22,696 bases of DNA from Deltaproteobacteria bacterium RIFCSPHIGHO2_02_FULL_40_28. Its GTDB lineage: Bacteria > UBA10199 > 2-12-FULL-40-28. Shown here in pieces: positions 1-6,993 of the stretch. The notes beneath the pieces are model-generated. The model was given only the letters and a program-made list of their open reading frames with translations. It had not been told where the DNA came from and ran no database searches. Numbering within the stretch: position 1 is the stretch's first letter; every line of letters starts with the position of its first letter. The position numbers were made by a program, and so were the translations under genes. Location of the stretch: contig MGRJ01000016.1 in assembly GCA_001798135.1 (NCBI GenBank), positions 1-22,696 on the forward strand, written 5' to 3'.

Positions 1-86
1 ATGGATCCTCCTTGGTATGTTTTGATCCTTTATTGGATCAACTCTGGCTCATCGAAGCCCAAAATCCAGGGCGGGTCCATTCTTTT

Positions 87-190
87 ATTGCGAGGAGCTT
101 AGGCGACGAAGCAATCCAGGTTAATTAAACCTGGATCGCCACGCTCCCGTTGGTCGCTCGCGATGACGAGACAGGGGCTGCGCAATGACA
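87..190. repeat. Imperfect palindromic dispersed-repeat candidate (REP/MITE-like)
   Basis: The centre is a near-perfect palindrome: ATCCAGGTT (114-122), a 5-nt spacer, then AACCTGGAT (128-136). Looser outer arms start with ATTGCGAGGAG on the left (87-97) and end in CGCGATGACG (160-169) on the right. A second end-like string, CGCAATGACA, lies at 181-190, so two nested or overlapping units are possible. The block is GC-rich against AT-rich flanks and has no coding potential. From memory, strings of the type ATTGCGAGGAGC...GACGAAGCAATCC recur as dispersed palindromic repeats in many bacterial genomes; only one copy is visible here, so repetition is inferred. Positions 1-86 hold a small 6-bp stem (23-40) and nothing else I can name. 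Confidence 0.55.
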
Positions 191-221
191 TTTTCTTTTT
201 TGAGATTTTAAAATAAGTTTT

Positions 222-503
222 TTATTCCAGAACTTGATGAATAGATCTTTCTTGTTCGTGGATTTGTTTTGTCAGTTCACGTACCTTGCCAACTCGCAAG
301 GCACCTAAGATAGCTGCAAAAACAATTCCGGCACAAAAGCTGATCATCAACCAGTAATTAATAGAAATGGGCGGGGTTGAAATCTTGGTAATAAAGGGCA
401 CTTCAAAAGAAAGAGAAACAACATTGGGAAGATTGGAATAAAAAAGACAAAAGGAAGCAAAAAGGAGAAAGGCTAAAAAAAGATATTTGATGATATGAGT
501 CAT
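222..503 (-). CDS. LapA-domain (DUF1049) small inner-membrane protein
   Basis: A 93-residue protein with two hydrophobic segments, at about residues 4-22 and 49-69, and a charged amphipathic C-terminal helix (70-93) predicted to be cytoplasmic. This is the layout of the LapA/YciS family, which in enterobacteria works with LapB in controlling lipopolysaccharide synthesis. The start ATG (503-501) overlaps the stop of ihfB in an ATGA, so the two are translationally coupled, and an ihfB-lapA order is common in proteobacteria. No lapB follows before the window edge: 221 bp of repeat-like sequence come next. Sequence conservation in this family is low, so the call rests on topology, size and neighbour. 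The exact role in this organism is inferred. Confidence 0.7.
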   Translation of the reverse strand: MTHIIKYLFLAFLLFASFCLFYSNLPNVVSLSFEVPFITKISTPPISINYWLMISFCAGIVFAAILGALRVGKVRELTKQIHEQERSIHQVLE

Positions 504-790
504 GAGCCTAAAGTTTCGTTCACTCTTTCTTTTAATTCCTTGCCTACTTTAAAGAAAGGCACTTTTCGTGTGTTTACATAAACTGCAGAACCTGTTTTAG
601 GATTTCTTCCCTTGCGAGGTTCCCTCACACGCACTTCAAAACTACCAAAACCTCTAATCTCGATACGATCACCCGTAACCAAGGCATGAGTCATTTGATC
701 AAAGATAGTATCGATAATCATTTCTACCTCGCGGCGAGAAAGATTTTTAAGCTTGGCCTCCATCATAGAAACAAGATCACTTTTATTCAT
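500..790 (-). CDS. ihfB: Integration host factor beta-type DNA-bending protein (HU/IHF family)
   Basis: A 96-residue HU/IHF-family protein. The N-terminal helices are followed by the family signature GFGSFEVRVREPRKGRNPKTG-like stretch at residues 47-67, which forms the DNA-binding beta arm with the intercalating proline (P64), and a C-terminal helix (FFKVGKELKERVN). Position directly after rpsA and sppA and before lapA points to the IHF beta subunit rather than HU. I start at ATG 790: it has GAGG with 5 nt of spacing. A GTG six bases upstream is open in the same frame, but it is itself part of that Shine-Dalgarno. The sppA stop codon TGA (800-798) supplies the first bases of the ribosome-binding site, so the two genes are coupled. 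No partner ihfA is in the window. Confidence 0.88.
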   Translation of the reverse strand: MNKSDLVSMMEAKLKNLSRREVEMIIDTIFDQMTHALVTGDRIEIRGFGSFEVRVREPRKGRNPKTGSAVYVNTRKVPFFKVGKELKERVNETLGS

Positions 791-797
791 AAGCACC

Positions 798-1688
798 TCA
801 ATAAGAAATCATGTAAAGTAATTGGAACCCTTTAAAATTACCTAAAAAATTTTCAATTTTGCTCTTTACAGAACTTGTTGGAAATAAAAAATCCAGCACA
901 CCCTTTTCTTCATGCGGCCAAATAACACCTGCATCGGCAGCCAATCCTGCTAATTTTTTAGCTTCATTAATCGCATCATAAATAGTTCCCAAACCATCTA
1001 CTAATCCTGTCTCATAAGCTTGCTCTCCTGTAAAAACACGCCCATCAGAAAGAATTTTAATCTTCTCAGGAGAAATATTTCGACTTTGAGATACCGCTTC
1101 TGTAAATTGCCCATACATATTATCGATCACAGATTGTAAATAAGCTTGTTCTTCGGGAGTCATGCTCCTGAAGGGCGAGCCAACATCTTTCAACATCCCG
1201 CTTTTTAATACTCGATTTTCAAGTTGTGATTTTTCTAACCAATTCTGAAAACCAAAAGACTCCATAATAACACCAATACTACCAGTGATGGTTCCTGGCT
1301 GAGCTAAAATTTTATCAGCAGCACAGGCAATATAATAACCACCAGAAGCAGCCATGGTTCCCATGGAAACCACAACCTTTTTAACAGCCTTTAGCTTTTT
1401 AACTTCCTCGTAAATTTCTTGAGATGGAGCCACAGCCCCACCAGGAGAATCAATACGCAATACAACAGCCTTAATTGAATTGGATTTTTGCAGGCGATGG
1501 AGTTCTTTGATCGTGTGGAGGGAATCAAAGATGGGGCCTTCTATCTTGATCACTTCAATTTCACCAAAATCTAAGAGACCTTTGGAATGAGACCCACTTA
1601 AAAAAAGAAAAATCGTTAATCCCCCTATAATAAAAAAGAAAACTACCCCTACAATCATCAGCGACCATATCACTGGATGACGATTCAT
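798..1688 (-). CDS. sppA: Signal peptide peptidase SppA, short form
   Basis: A 296-residue membrane-anchored serine protease that degrades cleaved signal peptides. One N-terminal transmembrane anchor lies at about residues 8-30. It has the single-domain S49 layout of the short (Bacillus-like, about 300 aa) SppA rather than the double-domain 67-kDa form of E. coli. The nucleophile is Ser115 in MAASGGYYIA. The general base is most likely Lys167 in the SGMLKDVGSP motif; the Ser-Lys spacing of 52 equals what I recall for Bacillus SppA. The IDSPGG turn (79-84) forms part of the active site. The gene starts 2 nt after the rpsA stop, with an AAGGAA ribosome-binding site inside the rpsA end, so it belongs to the rpsA operon. 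The catalytic residues appear intact. Confidence 0.92.
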   Translation of the reverse strand: MNRHPVIWSLMIVGVVFFFIIGGLTIFLFLSGSHSKGLLDFGEIEVIKIEGPIFDSLHTIKELHRLQKSNSIKAVVLRIDSPGGAVAPSQEIYEEVKKLKAVKKVVVSMGTMAASGGYYIACAADKILAQPGTITGSIGVIMESFGFQNWLEKSQLENRVLKSGMLKDVGSPFRSMTPEEQAYLQSVIDNMYGQFTEAVSQSRNISPEKIKILSDGRVFTGEQAYETGLVDGLGTIYDAINEAKKLAGLAADAGVIWPHEEKGVLDFLFPTSSVKSKIENFLGNFKGFQLLYMISY

Positions 1689-1690
1689 CG

Positions 1691-3379
1691 TTATTCCTTT
1701 GGTTCAGAAATCTTGAAGGCATCCTTTAACTTAACAGATGCATCTCCTTGTTTAGAAAGAAACTCTTTTATATCTTTTTTCTCCTGATTTTTCTCGTATA
1801 TTTTCACACTCAAAATCACCTTATGATCTTTTTCATCAATTTTTTTAATTTGAGCCGTGATCTCATCACCTACTTTGAGTTTTTCTCTGACCTCTTGTGC
1901 GTGAGTGTGGGAAAGGTCGTTATTGGCAATGTACCCCTGGTATTCATCATCAAGATCAACCACAATGCCCTTAGGCTGCATTTCTTTTATTTTCTTTGTT
2001 ATCAAAGAACCAATAGGCCACTTTTTATAAAGAGCATCTGCAGGACTTTCACTGAGTTGTTTAATTCCTAAGGCAAAACGTTCATTGCTCTTATCAACTG
2101 ACAAAACAATGGCCTCTACTTCTTGGCCTTTCTTGAAAAATTCAGAAGGATGGGTACCACTTTTATCCCAACTTAAGTCAGAAATATGCACGAGCCCATC
2201 AATTTCTTCTCCTTGGATTCCTACAAAAATTCCAAAATCAGTTACATTGCGAACCACTCCTTTAACACGAGTTTGCGGAGGATATTTTTCTTCCAAACCA
2301 ATCCATGGATTTTTTTCTAACTGTTTTACACCTAAAGAAATACGTCTATTCGCTTTGTCTAAATCTAAAATAACAGCCTCTACTTTATCACCTACATTCA
2401 CTAATTTAGAGGGATGCTTTATATTTTTCTTCCAAGTAAGCTCAGAAACATGAACCAATCCCTCAATACCGTCAGCTAATTCAACAAACACACCATAATC
2501 AACTAAGTTAACAACGGTGCCTGATACTTTTTCACCAACAATAAATTTTTGATCAACTTCATCCCAAGGATCTGGCTTCAATTGTTTTAAGCCCAAAGAC
2601 ACTTTTTCAGAACCTGCTTCAAACTTCAAAACAGCCACTTCAATTTCATCCCCTAATTTTAAAATTTCTGAGGGATGATTAATACGACCCCAAGTTACAT
2701 CTGTAATATGCAAAAGTCCATCCACCCCACCTAAATCAACAAAAGCACCATAGTCTGTGATATTTTTTACACAACCCTTAATGATTTGACCTTCCTTTAA
2801 GTTTTCTAAAAGCCCTTTCTTTTGGGTTTCTCTTTCCACTTCTAAAATAGTTCTACGTGAAAGAACAATATTTCCCTTAAGCTTATTGAGTTTCAAAATT
2901 TTGAAAGAAAATTTTTGACCTACTAATTTATCAAGACTTTTAACGGGTTTTAAATCAATTTGGGAACCAGGCAAGAAAGCCTTAATACCTCCCAAATTAA
3001 CCGACATGCCCCCCTTGATTTTATTAACAATCACACCATCAATAATGCCATCAGTCTCATAAACTTGCGCCACACGATCCCACGATCTTAAGGCATCAGC
3101 TCTTTCTTTCGAAAGAATAATGTGACCTTTTTCATCTTCTACTTCTTCTACCATCACATCTACTTCATCTCCCACAGCAACTTTGGGCTTACCATCCAAA
3201 TCAATAAATTCAGAAAGAGCCACCTGCCCTTCGGATTTAAAGCCAACATCAACCAAAACAAGATCACGATTAATGGCAGCAACCTTGCCCTTTAAAACCT
3301 CACCTTCCTTGATTTGTATGGTTTGAGTGCAATATTTTTCAAAAAGAGTCTTAAAATCTTGATTTGCTGCTGTTGTCAT
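1691..3379 (-). CDS. rpsA: 30S ribosomal protein S1
   Basis: A 562-residue protein built of six S1/OB-fold RNA-binding repeats at roughly 26-93, 111-177, 198-266, 283-353, 370-440 and 455-525, followed by a charged tail. Repeats 3 to 5 carry the classic DYGAFV...GLLHITD, DYGVFV...GLVHVSE and DFGIFV...GLVHISD motifs. Repeats 1, 2 and 6 are more divergent, as usual: the first two dock on the ribosome. The size matches proteobacterial S1 (about 557 aa). It delivers mRNA to the 30S subunit. The start is ATG 3379-3377, preceded by AAGGAG with a rather long spacing of about 11 nt. A candidate promoter lies at 3414-3442. In many relatives cmk sits between aroA and rpsA; here that interval holds only a repeat and a hairpin. 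Confidence 0.97.
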   Translation of the reverse strand: MTTAANQDFKTLFEKYCTQTIQIKEGEVLKGKVAAINRDLVLVDVGFKSEGQVALSEFIDLDGKPKVAVGDEVDVMVEEVEDEKGHIILSKERADALRSWDRVAQVYETDGIIDGVIVNKIKGGMSVNLGGIKAFLPGSQIDLKPVKSLDKLVGQKFSFKILKLNKLKGNIVLSRRTILEVERETQKKGLLENLKEGQIIKGCVKNITDYGAFVDLGGVDGLLHITDVTWGRINHPSEILKLGDEIEVAVLKFEAGSEKVSLGLKQLKPDPWDEVDQKFIVGEKVSGTVVNLVDYGVFVELADGIEGLVHVSELTWKKNIKHPSKLVNVGDKVEAVILDLDKANRRISLGVKQLEKNPWIGLEEKYPPQTRVKGVVRNVTDFGIFVGIQGEEIDGLVHISDLSWDKSGTHPSEFFKKGQEVEAIVLSVDKSNERFALGIKQLSESPADALYKKWPIGSLITKKIKEMQPKGIVVDLDDEYQGYIANNDLSHTHAQEVREKLKVGDEITAQIKKIDEKDHKVILSVKIYEKNQEKKDIKEFLSKQGDASVKLKDAFKISEPKE

Positions 3380-3413
3380 TTACTTCACATCTCCTTTTCA
3401 CAACTGAAGGGCT

Positions 3414-3442
3414 CAACTAAACGTAAACCCTTAACTTGTCAA
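3414..3442 (-). promoter_or_regulatory. Candidate sigma70-type promoter of rpsA
   Basis: On the minus strand a consensus -35 TTGACA (3442-3437) is followed after 17 nt by TAGTTG (3419-3414), a weak -10 matching 3 of 6. The A-rich tract just upstream of the -35 could act as an UP element. Both the A-tract and the -35 lie in the 25-bp direct repeat that is duplicated at 3540-3565. The -35 and spacing are good; the -10 is poor, so this is a candidate only. Confidence 0.4.
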
Positions 3443-3565
3443 ACATTTTTTGGGTTTTTTAGACACCTCATTAATTCTGCAACACCTTGCCAGCCGACCC
3501 GAAACAGGCCTTCTGGCCTCTTTCGGGTACCCCGGCTGTTTGTCAAACATTTTTTGGGTTTTTTT
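3436..3565. repeat. 25-bp direct repeat flanking a 79-bp insert
   Basis: Positions 3436-3460 and 3540-3564 are identical over 25 bp: TTGTCAAACA followed by six T, GGG and six T. The second copy begins just beyond the aroA stop codon, the first lies 57 bp upstream of rpsA. The 79 bp between them contain the long hairpin at 3491-3538. The arrangement looks like an insertion with a target duplication, or a local tandem duplication around a palindromic element. No open reading frame of interest lies inside. Confidence 0.8.
3491..3538. repeat. Long GC-rich hairpin between aroA and rpsA
   Basis: CAGCCG (3491-3496) pairs with CGGCTG (3533-3538), ACCCGAAA (3497-3504) with TTTCGGGT (3521-3528), and GGCC (3507-3510) with GGCC (3515-3518), around a TTCT loop with one asymmetric bulge at 3529-3532. 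It is strikingly GC-rich for this region. Read on the minus strand, in which aroA and rpsA are transcribed, it is not followed by a U-run, so it is not a standard intrinsic terminator. A REP-type palindrome or a processing hairpin are other readings. Confidence 0.6.
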
Positions 3566-3567
3566 AA

Positions 3568-4869
3568 CTATTGAAGGGAAGCTCCTAGGGCCTTTAAGTG
3601 GTCAAAAAATCCAGGAAAAGAAGTACTCACGCAATTTGTATTGTTCAAGGTAATAGAATTTTTAGAAACAAGGGCTAAGATGGCAAAGCTCATCGCAATA
3701 CGGTGGTCCCCATAACTTTCGATGCTACCACCCAGGGATTTTTGCGAACCTTTTATATCATAACCATCACTCACTTCTTTTAAGTTAATTCCTACCTTTT
3801 TCAATTCACTTCTCATCACTGCAATACGATCACTTTCTTTCACTCTAAGCTCTAAAGCATCCCGCACATGGCTTAATCCAGAAGCTTGAGATTGGGCAAT
3901 AGAAAGAATAGGAATTTCATCAATTAAATTGGGAATAAGGTTTCCAACTATCTTTGAACTGACAAGAGAGGATGATTCACACATCAAATCACCCCTAGGC
4001 TCTTGTCCCACATCCTTAAAATGAGAAATCTCAATTTTGCCTCCCATCGATTGAAGAACAGAAAGTAAAGCCGTACGTGTTGGGTTTAATCCCACTGCTT
4101 TCAAAATAATTTTTGAACGAGGAACTAAAAGGCCAGCCACTATAAAAAAAGAGGCTGAAGAAAAATCACCAGGAACTTGGATAGCAGCGCCTTCTAGCCC
4201 TCCTTCTACAGTCAGTGTATTTCCTTTTCGAACAAGTTTGGCCTTAAAGTAAGAAAGTAAACGTTCGGTATGATCACGAAAAGAAGCCGACCACGTGAGA
4301 GTGATTTTTTTTCTAGCCGCTAGAGCTGCTAAAATTAAACTTGTTTGAACCTGAGCCGAAGCTTGCGGCATTGTATAATCAATAGGGTTCAAATTGGGAT
4401 TTCCTTGAACATAAATAAAACGACGCCCTCCTTCCCAAGTTTCTTTAAACGAAGCACCCATTTGAGTTAAGGGATTAATCACGCGCTCCATAGGGCGGCG
4501 ATTGAGAGAATCATCCCCAGTTAAAACAGATTCAAAAGGTTGAGCCGCCAGAAGACCCAAAAGAGTTCGAAGAGTAGTGCCTGAGTTACCACAATCAAGC
4601 ACTCCTTCTGGTTTTGTAAAACGTCCTCCACACCCTTCGACAGTTAAAATATCTCCCTTCTTTAATTGATGGGGCTTGTGTGACATTTTCACACCTAAGC
4701 TTTGAAGAATAGAACAAGTAGCTAAAACATCCTCACCTAAAAGAAGATTGGAAATGGGAACAGATTCATTGCAAAAAGCAGAAAATAAAAGAGCTCGGTG
4801 TGAAATTGATTTGTCACCGGGAATAGTGACAGTGCCCTGAAAAGACTGGGCTGGAAAAACCGTTATCAT
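3568..4869 (-). CDS. aroA: 3-phosphoshikimate 1-carboxyvinyltransferase (EPSP synthase)
   Basis: A 433-residue enzyme joining shikimate-3-phosphate and phosphoenolpyruvate to EPSP, the sixth step of the shikimate pathway. Visible signatures are GDKSISHR (18-25, with the PEP-binding Lys20), LDCGNSGTTLR (91-101), RPMERV (125-130), SAQ (171-173), the DEIP catalytic Asp317, RVKESDR (342-348) and GDHR (387-390). The NPTR string at 262-265 and the overall style resemble the CP4-like class II enzymes; I have not tested class membership. The start codon follows the tyrA stop with no gap (TAAATG), so pheA, tyrA and aroA form one coupled unit. The length is normal and all key residues are present. Confidence 0.96.
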   Translation of the reverse strand: MITVFPAQSFQGTVTIPGDKSISHRALLFSAFCNESVPISNLLLGEDVLATCSILQSLGVKMSHKPHQLKKGDILTVEGCGGRFTKPEGVLDCGNSGTTLRTLLGLLAAQPFESVLTGDDSLNRRPMERVINPLTQMGASFKETWEGGRRFIYVQGNPNLNPIDYTMPQASAQVQTSLILAALAARKKITLTWSASFRDHTERLLSYFKAKLVRKGNTLTVEGGLEGAAIQVPGDFSSASFFIVAGLLVPRSKIILKAVGLNPTRTALLSVLQSMGGKIEISHFKDVGQEPRGDLMCESSSLVSSKIVGNLIPNLIDEIPILSIAQSQASGLSHVRDALELRVKESDRIAVMRSELKKVGINLKEVSDGYDIKGSQKSLGGSIESYGDHRIAMSFAILALVSKNSITLNNTNCVSTSFPGFFDHLKALGASLQ

Positions 4870-5727
4870 TTAAAACCCCCTTCGCATCGAAGAAACTTGG
4901 GATAAATAACGATAAAGTGGGGCTGCATTTTTTTGACGGATTAATTTTTGTATTTTCTTTAATTCTTTTTCAAAAACATGAATTGATTTTAAAACAAAAT
5001 TACGATTTGTTACAAAAATATCACGCCACATCAAACTGTCTGAAGCTGCAATACGAGTGGTATCTTTAAAACCATTCCCTGAAAGTTTTTCGAGATCTTG
5101 CATAGAAACAAGTTTTGTAACAGTTGCAAAAAGCACAGAAGAAATGACCTGAGGCAAATGACTTACAGTAGAAAGCAACTGGTCATGCTTTAAAGAAGAA
5201 AAAATAACAACGTTGGATCCTAACATGTTCCATAATTTTTTTATTTTGATTAAATCTAACTTCGAACAAGAAGAACCCGGAGTTAAAATACAGGGTTTCC
5301 CTTTAAATAATCCAAGATAAGCAGAGAGAGGACCTGATTTTTCACTACCAGCCATGGGGTGCGCTCCAATAAAAGAAAGAGTTTGGGGGAAAATTTTTTC
5401 TGCCTTCCTTACCATTTGAAACTTCGTAGAACCTACATCCATCACCAAAGTATTGGGTTTTGCAAAATGAGCTATCATTTGAAGTTGATCAAGCGAGGCT
5501 AAAAGAGGTGAAGCTAAAATAATAAAATCTGCTTTGGAAATAACTTGTTTTAGGTTGTTACTTCCTTCGTGAATCAAACCTCTTTTTTTTGCTAAATTTA
5601 AATTGGCTTGGCTGCGAGAATAACCAATAATTCTTTTGGCAATCCCTCTTTTTTTCATTTCCAAACCAAGGGATCCGCCAATCAATCCACATCCTAAAAG
5701 GGCAACGTTTTTAAAAAGTTGTTGCAT
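4870..5727 (-). CDS. tyrA: Prephenate dehydrogenase (tyrosine biosynthesis)
   Basis: A 285-residue NAD(P)-dependent enzyme that oxidatively decarboxylates prephenate to 4-hydroxyphenylpyruvate. The N-terminal Rossmann fold shows GCGLIGGS (12-19). GAHPMAGSE at 121-129 carries the conserved active-site His123, and the helical C-terminal domain contains HDQLLSTVSHLPQ (181-193). It is monofunctional: there is no chorismate mutase domain at the N-terminus (that domain is on pheA next door) and no C-terminal ACT domain, so feedback by tyrosine through ACT is not expected. An arogenate dehydrogenase activity cannot be excluded from sequence alone. The start lies 1 nt after the pheA stop and its stop abuts the aroA start. 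Confidence 0.94.
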   Translation of the reverse strand: MQQLFKNVALLGCGLIGGSLGLEMKKRGIAKRIIGYSRSQANLNLAKKRGLIHEGSNNLKQVISKADFIILASPLLASLDQLQMIAHFAKPNTLVMDVGSTKFQMVRKAEKIFPQTLSFIGAHPMAGSEKSGPLSAYLGLFKGKPCILTPGSSCSKLDLIKIKKLWNMLGSNVVIFSSLKHDQLLSTVSHLPQVISSVLFATVTKLVSMQDLEKLSGNGFKDTTRIAASDSLMWRDIFVTNRNFVLKSIHVFEKELKKIQKLIRQKNAAPLYRYLSQVSSMRRGF

Positions 5728-5728
5728 A

Positions 5729-6805
5729 CTAGTTAAGAATGGGACTTTTAGGATAAGAACCTAAAACCTGGAATAAGGTACATTTCTTTTTCACTAACTC
5801 TAATGTTTTAGCAACACGCCTATCCTGATAATGACCATCAATATCAACAAAAAATACATACTCCCAGGCCTTACTCTTTAAAGGGCGTGATTCAATTTTA
5901 GTAAGATTAACCTTTTGCTTATAAAAAGGTTCTAAGATTTTATACAAAGCCCCCACCTCATCTTTAGCAATAAAAAGAATAGAAGTTTTATCATCACCTG
6001 TTGGTTTAGAATCGTGTTCTCCAATAATTAAAAATCGCGTATAATTTTTAGTTTGATCTTGAATTGTTTTTTTAAGAATAGGGAGACCATAAACACTTGA
6101 TGCTATTTCCGAAGCAATAGCTGCGGCTCCCCTTTTATGTGCGGCAATTTGGGCAGCTCTAGCTGTACTTTCTACCTCGCGTAACTTTGCTTGTGGTAGA
6201 TGTGTGAGTAACCATTGACGGCATTGAGCCAAAGCATGAGGATGAGAATAAACTTCTTTAATTGCTTTTAAATTAGATTCAACACTTAAAAGATGATGAG
6301 TAACCTTTAAAACAATTTCTGCACATACCTTGAGAGTTGAAGAAGTAAACATATCCAAAGTATGACTCACCACACCTTCAGTTGTATTTTCGATAGGAAC
6401 TACTCCATAATCAGTATGCCCTTTTTCTACTTCTTCAAAAATCATGGAAATGCTATTTGCTGGAGTTAATTCTGAAGAACTTCCAAAATATTTTACAGCA
6501 GCCATGTGTGTAAAGGTGGCCATGGGACCTAAGTAAGTAATACGCAGAGGAGCCTCCAGGGCACGTGTAGCCGAAATGATTTCACGAAAGATGGAAAGAA
6601 TAGATTCTGTTTTATAAGGGCCATGGTTGATACGAGAAAGACGATTAAAAATAAGTTTTTCTCGGTCGGGAACATATACCACACCCCCTTTTAATTTTTT
6701 AACACGCCCAATTTCTTTGGCAAGCTTGCCTCTTGTTGAAAGCAAATTCAAGATTTGGGAATCAATATGATCAATTTTTTTGCGATGTTTTAAGATGGGG
6801 TTCAT
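5729..6805 (-). CDS. pheA: Bifunctional chorismate mutase / prephenate dehydratase (P-protein)
   Basis: A 358-residue fusion with three parts: an AroQ-type chorismate mutase helix bundle (about 1-88), a prephenate dehydratase domain (about 88-265) and a C-terminal ACT regulatory domain (about 273-350). It converts chorismate through prephenate to phenylpyruvate. Dehydratase motifs include VPIENTTEGVV (136-146) and TRF (256-258) with the catalytic Thr256. In the ACT domain, GALYKIL (285-291) and ESRP (305-308) match the phenylalanine-binding motifs, so feedback inhibition by phenylalanine is expected. No good Shine-Dalgarno precedes ATG 6805. The only evident promoter upstream is that of tRNA-Gly, and I see no terminator between, so the two may be co-transcribed. 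Confidence 0.96.
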   Translation of the reverse strand: MNPILKHRKKIDHIDSQILNLLSTRGKLAKEIGRVKKLKGGVVYVPDREKLIFNRLSRINHGPYKTESILSIFREIISATRALEAPLRITYLGPMATFTHMAAVKYFGSSSELTPANSISMIFEEVEKGHTDYGVVPIENTTEGVVSHTLDMFTSSTLKVCAEIVLKVTHHLLSVESNLKAIKEVYSHPHALAQCRQWLLTHLPQAKLREVESTARAAQIAAHKRGAAAIASEIASSVYGLPILKKTIQDQTKNYTRFLIIGEHDSKPTGDDKTSILFIAKDEVGALYKILEPFYKQKVNLTKIESRPLKSKAWEYVFFVDIDGHYQDRRVAKTLELVKKKCTLFQVLGSYPKSPILN

Positions 6806-6811
6806 AAATTA

Positions 6812-6848
6812 TGGAGCGGTAGATCCCGTACTACGGGACGACCTCTTC
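6812..6848 (-). repeat. Partial copy of the 3' half of the adjacent tRNA-Gly
   Basis: This 37-nt stretch aligns without gaps to 6857-6893, the 3' half of the tRNA-Gly just upstream on the minus strand. The outer 12 nt, including the terminal TCCA, match except for one base, and the inner 10 nt match exactly. The middle 15 nt, corresponding to the T arm, differ but still fold into a perfect stem (TCCCG, TAGTA loop, CGGGA). A D arm and an anticodon arm are missing, so it is not a tRNA. Confidence 0.65.
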
Positions 6849-6856
6849 AAGTTTCA

Positions 6857-6932
6857 TGGAGCGGGAGACGGGATTCGAACCCGCGACCTCTTCGTTGGCA
6901 ACGAAGAGCTCTACCAACTGAGCTACTCCCGC
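6857..6932 (-). tRNA. tRNA-Gly, anticodon GCC
   Basis: A complete 76-nt cloverleaf. The acceptor stem GCGGGAG pairs with CTCCCGC, the D arm is GCTC/GAGC, the anticodon stem is CTTCG/CGAAG with the loop TTGCCAA (anticodon GCC), and the T arm carries GTTCGAATC. The discriminator U and the CCA end are encoded (TCCA at 6860-6857). It reads GGC and GGU glycine codons. It has its own consensus promoter at 6965-6993 and a short leader hairpin (6934-6947). Confidence 0.97.
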
Positions 6933-6964
6933 CTTCGCCGTAGCGAAAAACATATAAACTAGAA

Positions 6965-6993
6965 CTTATACAGAGAAAACCCAAAGCTGTCAA
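6965..6993 (-). promoter_or_regulatory. Strong sigma70-type promoter of tRNA-Gly
   Basis: On the minus strand a perfect -35 TTGACA (6993-6988) is separated by exactly 17 nt from TATAAG (6970-6965), a 5-of-6 match to the -10. Transcription should begin near 6958, about 25 nt before the mature tRNA end. The -35 overlaps the stop codon of rnr (6992-6990). It is the best promoter in the window and may also serve pheA-tyrA-aroA. Confidence 0.8.

Noticed and set aside
1-102. Plus-strand frame from the first base to a stop at 100-102
   Set aside because: It ends in the palindromic repeat, has no upstream context, and the translation does not look like a conserved protein.
1748-2453. Two plus-strand open frames opposite rpsA (1748-2071 and 2085-2453)
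   Set aside because: They are shadows of the six-repeat S1 coding sequence, with no ribosome-binding site and no recognisable protein features.
3491-3538. Intrinsic terminator for aroA
   Set aside because: The hairpin is strong but no U-run follows on the minus strand; T-rich sequence lies only on the plus-strand side, where no gene ends.
3314-3653. Two plus-strand frames across the aroA-rpsA gap
   Set aside because: They cross the direct repeat and hairpin and overlap both flanking genes; translations are low-complexity and unlike known proteins.
6821-6838. Terminator between tRNA-Gly and pheA
   Set aside because: The TCCCG/CGGGA stem has no U-run after it and is better explained as the altered T arm of the tRNA copy.
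6780-6962. Plus-strand open frame (60 codons) over tRNA-Gly
   Set aside because: It is the antisense translation of the tRNA, giving the familiar spurious string GAGDGIRTRDL; no ribosome-binding site, and it overlaps the pheA start.
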